Below are positions 56,905-64,000 of a DNA stretch of 64,000 nt, piece by piece. The notes below the pieces were generated by a model that saw only the letters and a list, made by a program, of their open reading frames with translations, searched no databases and was not told where the DNA came from. Numbering within the stretch: the stretch's first letter is position 1; each line of letters opens with the position of its first letter. The DNA is from Dendrobium chrysotoxum (lineage: Eukaryota; Streptophyta; Magnoliopsida; Asparagales; Orchidaceae). Position numbers and translations under genes: made by a program. The DNA lies in contig CM034307.1 in the NCBI GenBank assembly GCA_019925795.1, positions 66,092,864-66,156,863 of the forward strand. The letters run 5' to 3'.

Positions 56905-57265
56905 TATATCTGAGATTGTAAGTCAAAGCTCTTGCTTGATGATGTTAAGGGAAGATGTTAGATTAAATCTCCCTAGGAATGGTCTTCCAATGAATGAGAT
57001 ACAAGACATCCTCCTATGACGTTTGACCTATACGAGGTTGTATGTCAGAGCCCTGCTCAATGACGTTAACCTGTATAGGAGAGGTCGAGGGAATCCACCA
57101 AGGATTTGAGACTTATCTGAGGTTGTATGTCAGAGCCCTGCTCGATGATGTTAACCTATATGAAAGAAGTCGAGAGAATCCACTAAAGATGTGAGACCTA
57201 TCCGAGGTTGTATGTCGGAGCCTTTGCTTGACGACGTTAACCTGTATGGAAGAGGTCGGATCGAA
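56905..57265 (-). repeat. 85-bp tandem repeat, 3-4 copies, shared with the LARD-like element
   Basis: GAGGTTGTATGTCAGAGCC recurs at 57034, 57119 and 57204 (exactly 85 apart), with a weaker copy near 56915. The reverse complement equals the 85-bp unit at 19012-19420 (GGTTAACGTCATCAAGCA...). Confidence 0.88.
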
Positions 57266-57598
57266 TCCCCCTGGGATCGATCTTCTAATGATTGAGATGC
57301 AATAAAGACTGCGTATTTCTCAGATCATGGATAAAGATACTATATTTGTCAGTAGTTTTTCATTGTCATTTGTATTCTTTTTAAAGAAAGAAACAATATC
57401 AGAACTGGACGAACAACACATTATATTACTGTAAGACAATACAATGGTTCCCTTGTACAATATAAGAGATACATATAGGGACAACCATATCATTTGACTT
57501 GGTAGAAATACTAAGGACATTAGAGTGACATCCTACTTATCATAGAAGAGATACACGATGACACATAACTTACTAATACAACTACACAAAGTGTATGG

Positions 57599-59156
57599 TC
57601 ATTCAATCTCACCAATCATTTGAATATTATTCAACTGTTGTCTTTGTTGTTGTTGATTTTGCCCCCCAGTTGGACCAGTTTCATCTCGAGCAGGTGAGTT
57701 TTGGATGAACTGTCGAATATATCCTTGTCGGATCAACCTCTCAATCTCATCCTTGAGTTGCTTACAGGCTTCAGTAGTGTGTCCACGACTACGGTGGAAA
57801 TAGCAATATTGCTCCTGGTTCCCAACATTCGGCTTCAAAGAATTAGGCCACTTGATATTTTCTTTATCTCGAATGGCCATTAGTATGTTGGTTCGAGTTG
57901 CATTGAGAGGCGTATACTCTTTTTCATGTCGGAACTAGCGTTGTGGTACTGGGGATCTAGGAGATGAATTTTTCTTTCGTTGCGAAAATGACTCCTCTAT
58001 TGTAGGGGCATTCTTACGCTTTCCAATTGTTTGCTCAAATTGCTTTCTATGAGCATTAATGGCTTCATCAGCGGAAATCTGAGCTTCTACACGATAGATC
58101 AGGTCAGCATATGAATGAACTGTGTCCCGCATGAGTGCCGAATAGAAAGGACCAGGACGAAGGCCTCCAAAGAAGACCCCTCGTAGCAGTTCTGGGTCCA
58201 CTCCCGGAATCTGTCGAGCCTCGGTGGAAAACCGTTGAAAATATTCTTTTAATGTTTCTCCCTCGTTCTGACGGATCCCAGAGAGATGAGAAGAATCCTT
58301 AGTAATTCTTCGGTTGGCTACGAACTGTTCGACAAATATTTTGGCCAATTTGACGAATATGGGGATCATTCCGGCTGGAAGTGAATAGAACCATGTTCGA
58401 GCTTGTCCTTTAAGAGTGTCAGGGAAAACTTGGAAAAGGAGTGCGTCTGAGGCTCGTTGAATATGCATGATGGTCATGTAATGGTCGATGTGCTCGTACG
58501 GGTCAGATGTCCCATCGTAGGACTCGATGCTTGGTAGCTTAAAGCCAGCCGGAATAGGGTGTTGAAGAATGGCTTCCGTCAGGGGTGACGACTCCTGGAA
58601 GTCCCACTGACGAAGAGGTTGCTTACGGCTCCTGTAGGGAATTCCTCTCGAACCAATCGTCGTAGTTCGTGGCGTAGGGTATTGCGAGGGAGCTCAGCAA
58701 TGTGATGTTGGGCTAGCTCCTCAGGGAGATCTTGAGGAAGGAGCGATTGCCGACCTGTGTGCGGAGGATGGGTAGAACTTGCTGTATCAGCCAGCTCGTT
58801 ATCTTGATGTGACTGCGAACGCCTCCTGAGTGGAGGAAGAGGAATCTCATCTTGAAGGTGCTCGAGTTGAACAACTTCGACCCGTGGTGGATCTCGAGGG
58901 AGAAGAACCTCCTCCTGAGGTGCTAGGGTCGGTTGTCGAGTCTCTCGCAAGAGTTGTAGGATCTCGTTTGAGATTCTTCCATCTTTCGAATTCTCTCTTC
59001 TAGGGAGGGTCCCGAGGTCCCTTCTTTAGGTACGTTTTGCCCCCCGGGGTATAAAGAGGCAGATATCGGGCGTCTATGATTCATAGACTGATTCCTGGAT
59101 TGATGAGAGTGAGAGCGGGAGGCTCCTATGAGGCGACTGCTACGCCTGTTGACCAT
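57599..59156 (-). pseudogene. Ty3/Gypsy (Tat-type) gag, frameshifted
   Basis: On the minus strand the gag starts MVNRRSSRLIGASRSHSHQS shortly after the primer-binding site. Four open segments follow each other (59156-58923, 58950-58579, 58477-57935, 57880-57599). They are separated by two apparent frameshifts and, near 57935, a single in-frame stop. The third segment carries the retrotransposon gag domain (FPDTLKGQARTWFYSLPAG region). The fourth carries the Cys/His motif YCYFHRSRGHTTEACKQLK typical of Tat/Athila-like gags. The frame ends in a glutamine-rich tail. With the breaks it is unlikely to give a full gag protein. Confidence 0.85.
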
Positions 59157-59190
59157 CGTAGCAATACTTGAAGTTGTGGGATAAGTTTCT

Positions 59191-59207
59191 CACAGACGGC
59201 GCCAAAC
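59191..59207 (-). promoter_or_regulatory. Primer-binding site of gag-only element
   Basis: On the minus strand GTTTGGCGCCGTCTGTG abuts the 5' LTR end (GCAACA). The TGGCGCC core is the usual start of Ty3/Gypsy primer sites in plants. Confidence 0.85.
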
Positions 59208-60187
59208 TGTTGCGGACTCAAATATATGCGGCGATAGATTTTAATTTTTCGTCTCAGCGTTGTACGTATATCCAGCACACAAACAGAGTTAAAATAGTAA
59301 CACCAGATTTTTTACGTGGAAAACCCTGGAAAGGGAAAAAACCACGGGGCCACGCCCAGTTGAAAGAGTTCCACTAGTGTTGTTTGAAATACATGAGGCT
59401 GACTCGTCCTTTAAATTCAGGACGATCAGATTACAATGAGTATCAATTACAAGGCCAAGCAGAGTTCCGACGTCACTCGGGCGTCAGACAGAATTCTGGC
59501 GTCACTTGGAAAGAAGTCCGGCGTCATTCGAGCGTCGGGTAGAATTCTGGCGTCGGGCAGAATTCCGATGTTGCTCCGGCGTCGGGCAGAGCTCCGGCGT
59601 CCCTCGGGCACCCGATGGTGCTCCGGAGGTGGTCGAGGAGGAGCTGTTCCCTCCTAGACTTCTCTTCTCTTCTTCTTCTCTTCTTGGCTTGGGGTCCTCT
59701 CTTAAGAAAAATGAGGGGCTATTTATAGTTTTTCTGGAGTGGCATAGCCCGTAAATAGATGAGGGATCAAGGGCAAATAAGGAGTGATCCGGATGAACGG
59801 TCGATATTGAATCCATTGATTGTGAACCGTTTATCAAGCATTTGAAGGTCTTAATGATATCAGAATTCTGCGATCTTGGGCTCGTTGGATTCGTCTCGTC
59901 GAGCCGCTCGATTCGACTATAAGTTCGTCAAAATCGGAGACCGTTTGGTAACTCAAATTGCTGTTTGATGCTTCCAACAGCACTTCGGGTACTTGATTTG
60001 GACTCGTTTGGGCTCGGATTGAGTCGAATTTGGTGTTGTTGGATTCGTATTTCCGAGACGCTCAGTTCGACTATAAGCTTGCTGAAATCGGAGTTTAAAT
60101 AATCTCCGAATTAATTTTTGAAGTTTCCAACTTGAGTTTTTCCTCGAGATTCGTGCCCAATCAAGATAATTTTTTGATGACGTATCA
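59208..60187 (-). repeat. 5' LTR of gag-only element (minus orientation)
   Basis: 980 bp. Minus-strand TATA box CTATAAATAGCCCC at 59728-59715. The GC-rich TCGGGCAGAATTCCG minisatellite (59470-59610) is about one or two units longer than in the partner LTR, which explains most of the length difference. Confidence 0.92.
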
Positions 60188-60192
60188 AATAT

Positions 60193-60739
60193 AAATTTTT
60201 TTATATTTAAATATTTAGCATTTCTATTAAATTTTTATATCCGTAATTAAAAAAAGAGTGAATATTTTACGAGTTTCGAATATGGGTTAATTTTTTGGAA
60301 TTGCTTACCTTCCACCACATGAAGTGCAAAAAAAATCTGTTTGGTTTTTAAATGATTTGATTTTTTTTACATTAATTAGAATTTTCTATGAAAAATATCA
60401 AATTATTTGACAATTTTCTAATTATTTAACATTTTCTATAAAAAAAATCAAATAATTTAATATTTTTACTCTTTTTTAAATTATTTAATAGTCACATTTC
60501 TTTTATTTAATTACACATTAATTCTCCTCAACTAACATATTAAATAGTGCTTGTTAGATATTTAATTTTTTAGCGGCCGTGTTTTGTACAAGTCTTGTAA
60601 TAAACTGTGGCCTAACACTTCGAATGACTCGGTCCTTCAAGTAGTCTCTGCTGTCACATCCACACGTCAATGTTGGGCCCAACATAGAAAAATTATAAAG
60701 TGTTAATTGTGTTTGAGTTCGAGTGAATCCAAAACCAAG
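60193..60739 (+). promoter_or_regulatory. Upstream region of gene B
   Basis: About 550 bp between the gag-only element and the gene B start codon. The first 350 bases are AT-rich with repeated TCAAATTATTTGAC-like words. The last 150 contain CACACGTCAATG and a TATAAAG word near 60694, about 45 bases before the start codon, too close for a usual promoter. It shows no clear similarity to the gene A upstream region. Confidence 0.4.
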
Positions 60740-62745
60740 ATGCAGTCAAGAAATCATGAGGAGCTCATCATCTTCATTGGCTTCGTTGTCCTCCTCACCG
60801 CCCACTCTACCTGCGCCACGACCAACCTCGGCGACACGCTGACAACCAACCGCCCCCTATTCGACGGAGAGATCCTCGTATCCGCCGGCGGTGTGTTCGC
60901 CCTTGGCTTCTTCAGCCCGGACAATAGCTCGGGCAAGCGCTATGTCGGCATCTGGTATCACAACATCTCATCCCATGACGTTATCTGGGTTGCCAACGCC
61001 CGTAGCCCGGTTTCTGGCTTCGCTGGCTCTCTCACCCTCGCCCCCAACGGCACCCTTCTTGTCATAGACCGGAACACTACCATCCATTGGTCTTCATCCC
61101 CTCCTCCCACCAATACCGTCCAAGCCACAAACCCAACCGCCCGACTCTTTGCCAATGGTAACCTGATCGTCACAGGTGGCAATAACTACAAATGGCAGAG
61201 CTTCGACTACCCCTCAAACACGGCCCTTCCAGGAATTTTCATTGGCTGGGACCTGCAGACTGGCTTTAGCTGGAACATAACTTCTTGGGCTAGCTCCACT
61301 GACCCATCGCCCGGTGCCTACGCCATGGCAATCCAACTCAGAGGCGTGCCGCAACTCGTCATCACCCAAGATCATGAGATCATTTACTGGCGCGGTGGCC
61401 CATGGGTCGGGAACGGCTTCACCGGCTTGCCACAGATACCCACTTATAATACTATCAGGATAAGCTTCATCACAACAAGGGAGAAGGTAGGCTACAATTC
61501 TGAGCTGACTCGCGACGCCAAGTTGAGGATGGTCCTGAACCCGAACGGAACAGCTCAGCGGTTTTTATGGCTAGACCCACCGGGGCAGTGGAGCTTCTTC
61601 TGGCAGACCCCCATGGACGAATGCGATTCTTTCTCTCAGTGTGGGCCGTTCGGCATCTGCAACGCGAACGAGGTCCCGCACTGCAGTTGCCTGTCGGGAT
61701 TTCGGCCCAAGAATAGTGGCCGATGGGCTCTGAAAGATGTGAGCGATGGGTGTGTTAGGAACACGACGCTCGACTGCCGGAACGGGACAGGCACCTCCGA
61801 TGGATTCTTGATTGTGAGCAGGGTGAAGCTACCAGATACGTCCGTGGCGGTGGCGGATGGGGAATTGGGGTTGGATGAGTGCAGGGTCAGGTGTTTGACG
61901 AATTGCTCCTGCACCGCTTACTCTTTGGCTAATATCAGCAACGGCGGAAGTGGGTGCATCATGTGGACCGGGCAACTTAATGACATGCGCTTGTACGGCA
62001 ACGGTGGGCAAGACCTCTACGTCCGCGTTGCCGCAGCTGATTTAGGTATCCCCCCTCCCTTTGTAGGGAAAAAATTAACTCCGCATGTGCTGCATAATTT
62101 TCATCATGAATTATAATTACTGATTTTCAAAAGTTGATCTGTATCTTTTAATTATGTACAAGTGATTTATCTTAATTTTTTTAGATCTATTTAGCAAAAT
62201 CAGATGAGGATATTTTTCTCCTCTACAATTATCCGATTTCTACAAGTTATTGCCACGCAGGCATGACCTTTTACATGTGATCATTAAGAAGGAAGCATGA
62301 AATATTTTGAGCGTCATATATGCCATTAATGGATCATGCAAGATTATTTCTTGTTGTATTTGTAGGCACATCAACAAGCCAATCTCATTTCAAGGGAAAA
62401 AAGATAGCTACAATTGTGGTGCCAATTATGGGGAGTTTACTCATTGGATTTTTCTTAATCAGCTGTTTGATAGTTCGTCACAACAAGAGAAAAAGATTAA
62501 TCAGGAGAAGTATGATTCAATTTTCTTTTATTTATAATATTACTCAAGTAATGTTCCTAATCAATTATCTTTATTTCTCTTTCTATCATGACTGATCATG
62601 AACAGTTTACAAGGACACTAATGAGGTGGCAAGTGACAAGGACATAGACCTGCCTTTATTTGACTTTGAAAGCATTGCTGAAGCTACAAATAATTTCTCA
62701 GATGAGAGCAAGCTTGGAGAGGGTGGGTTTGGCCCTGTTTACAAG
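60740..62745 (+). CDS. G-type lectin S-receptor-like kinase (gene B), 5' part, three exons
   Basis: Exons 60740-62045, 62366-62509 and 62606-62745 (530 codons, phases 1, 1, 0) have GT-AG borders. The exon lengths 144 and 140 equal those of gene A exons 2 and 3. The start is the ATG at 60740 (MQSRNHEEL, aligned with the gene A start). An in-frame TTG 33 bases upstream is not a plausible start. Residues encode a signal peptide, bulb lectin (from TTNLGDTLTTNRPL), S-locus glycoprotein, EGF-like (CDSFSQCGPFGICN), PAN and a transmembrane helix. Exon 3 ends with the kinase glycine loop GEGGFGPVYK. The ectodomain is close to gene A across its whole length, so the two are recent duplicates. The remaining kinase exons are expected past base 64000. 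If they are missing it would be a membrane-anchored ectodomain relic. Confidence 0.88.
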
Positions 62746-63371
62746 GTAATTAGATTTCAAATAAACTTGATTTATATATTAATGGCGTTTTTAAGTATAT
62801 AATATATTAAAAACTATTTTTTTATTTATTTGAGGGATTTATGAAATTTAATATTAATTGATTTTTTAATTGCACCCAATAAAATAGTGGCATCTACTAT
62901 ACTATTTTTTTTTTTTACTAGAAATAAGTCGATGGACCCTGATGTTGAAATTAACGTTCAGATTAAACAAATACTAATTTGATGTTTGCCGATGGAGATC
63001 CTCCAATGAAAGGACCAAGCAATTGGTTTATGCATGGAGAGATTTCAGTGTTTTTTTCTAGAAAGGCACTTGATCTTCTCACTATTATTTAATAGGATTA
63101 CATGTAAGACCTAGTCAGAATCTATTTTCACTTGTATATATGTTTATGTCATGCTTCTCTTCTTCTCATTCCATGTATCCCTTTATGGAATGAGAAGAAA
63201 CCAAAAAATAGATCCATAAGGGGAGAGGGTAAGCGAGTGGGTAAAGGATTGAAAGAAGTCTTCCATGAACTCTTCCTAGGATATGATATTTGCATTCACC
63301 TAAAGAAGAAAATTTGATATTCTCAACTAAAGGAGGAAGGAGTGCTTATTAAGAACTGGTTGGAAGATAAT
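62746..63371 (+). other. Start of gene B intron 3
   Basis: The splice donor GTAATTAGAT opens the intron at 62746, matching GTAATTATAT of gene A. The sequence is AT-rich with no exon-like segment. Confidence 0.6.
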
Positions 63372-63770
63372 CACTACCTGAAAATCGCTTGTTACCGACG
63401 AACAAAATCTGCCGGTAACAAGGAAAATTCGCCGGAATTTTCCCTTTTCCGGCGAATTTTTCGCGGAAATCCATACGACGGTAATTCGCGCGTCAGAAAA
63501 TCTAAACTGGCGGAATTTTTCCTCCGGATCTTCCGGCAAAAAAATGAAGGTAACACGTCGTTTTCTTTGAACGGATTCCGGCGTTTAATCCGCTGGTATT
63601 TTTGGCGGAAATATTGCGCCGGAATTACCGGTAGATTTTCCACCGGTAAAATCTTCGTCGAGTTTAAGTAAGCCGACGCAATTTACGTCGGTGATTCTAC
63701 CGGGAATATTCCAACGGAAATTACACCGAAATTTAATATATACCCACAAATAAGTGTAGTATCAATAGTG
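63372..63770. mobile_element. CACTA-like non-autonomous element in gene B intron 3
   Basis: It starts CACTACCTGAAAATCGC and ends AATAGTG (reverse complement CACTATT). The body is full of short direct and inverted words (TTACCGACG, CGCCGGAATTTT, GGCGGAA, CCGGTAA) typical of CACTA subterminal regions. The expected 3-bp target duplication is not evident (AAT left, GGT right), so the right border is uncertain. It may be a MITE-size derivative. Open frames inside are not genes. Confidence 0.6.
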
Positions 63771-64000
63771 GGTATATGTCAAAAATAACAGTATAAGCAT
63801 TTATTTGAACTTAATATTAGGAATGCAATAATGTGATAGAAATTAATATTTGAATATTTTAAAACATTTCATATTTTTGTCTTCAGTACTCATTATACCT
63901 CAAGTCTAGACTTCACAAACAAAAATAAATATTAATATAAAATATTTAATAACTTGAAAATTAATATGCAACGAACTTCTCTTTTCCCTTTCCTGTAACA
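63771..64000. other. Gene B intron 3 continues to window end
   Basis: AT-rich sequence, nothing recognised. The acceptor of this intron was not found before base 64000. Confidence 0.5.

Larger units (their letters stand above)
53851..60187 (-). mobile_element. Gag-only non-autonomous LTR retrotransposon (TR-GAG-like, Ty3/Gypsy)
   Basis: It is 6337 bp and flanked by AATAT on both sides (53846-53850 and 60188-60192). LTRs of 933 and 980 bp are about 95% alike by eye. Read on the minus strand they begin TGATACGTCATC and end GAGTCCGCAACA. A primer-binding site (59207-59191), a Tat-type gag and a polypurine tract (54804-54784) are in the right places. No protease, reverse transcriptase or integrase is present. 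The remaining 2.8 kb between gag and the 3' LTR is non-coding and repeat-rich. Such elements need enzymes from an autonomous partner. Confidence 0.9.

Noticed and set aside
60707..60739. Extended N terminus of gene B from a TTG codon
   Set aside because: Plant nuclear genes start at ATG. The ATG at 60740 aligns with the gene A start and gives a normal signal peptide.

Overview
The window is plant nuclear DNA. It has intron-containing receptor-kinase genes with canonical GT-AG splice sites and a dense, nested transposon landscape of Copia, Ty3/Gypsy, L1 and RTE LINEs, SINE, hAT, Harbinger-like and CACTA-like elements. The first exons of the kinase genes are GC-rich while introns and spacers are AT-rich. 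This hints at a monocot, but I cannot name the species. No bacterial, organellar, CRISPR or rRNA feature was seen.

Three host genes are supported, all G-type lectin S-receptor-like kinases (bulb lectin, S-locus glycoprotein/EGF-like, PAN, transmembrane and Ser/Thr kinase domains). Gene A (23106-35436, +) and gene C (41468-36226, -) each resolve into 7 exons whose lengths sum to intact reading frames of 838 and 815 codons. They are convergent, with 3' ends about 790 bp apart. Gene B (60740 onward, +) is a close paralogue of gene A. Only its first three exons lie in the window, and its kinase exons should lie beyond base 64000. The locus is therefore a small tandem cluster of cell-surface receptor kinases expanded by duplication and inflated by transposons, which fill introns 1 and 3 of gene A.

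Layout. Bases 1-7000 hold degraded LTR-like and terminal-inverted-repeat sequence. Bases 7005-14825 are a Harbinger-like DNA element carrying a broken Myb/SANT-like gene, a small hAT MITE and a very young, apparently intact Copia retrotransposon (9788-14248, identical 165-bp LTRs, TSD TAAAG). Bases 15300-16430 hold a SINE-like sequence and a Copia reverse-transcriptase relic. Bases 16722-22956 are a gene-less LTR element (TSD AATAT) ending 149 bp before the start codon of gene A. Bases 41840-53150 contain an internally deleted Copia, a hAT MITE, a small foldback MITE, a Gypsy pol relic, a SINE with clear TSD and a degraded L1-type LINE. Bases 53851-60187 are a gag-only LTR retrotransposon (TSD AATAT, minus orientation) upstream of gene B. 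It is related to the 16722-22956 element.

The most unusual material is in the two related non-autonomous LTR elements. They share an 85-bp internal tandem repeat. One carries a phased A-tract (curved DNA) and a TATA box on the strand opposite to gag. Their LTRs lie immediately upstream of two paralogous receptor kinases.
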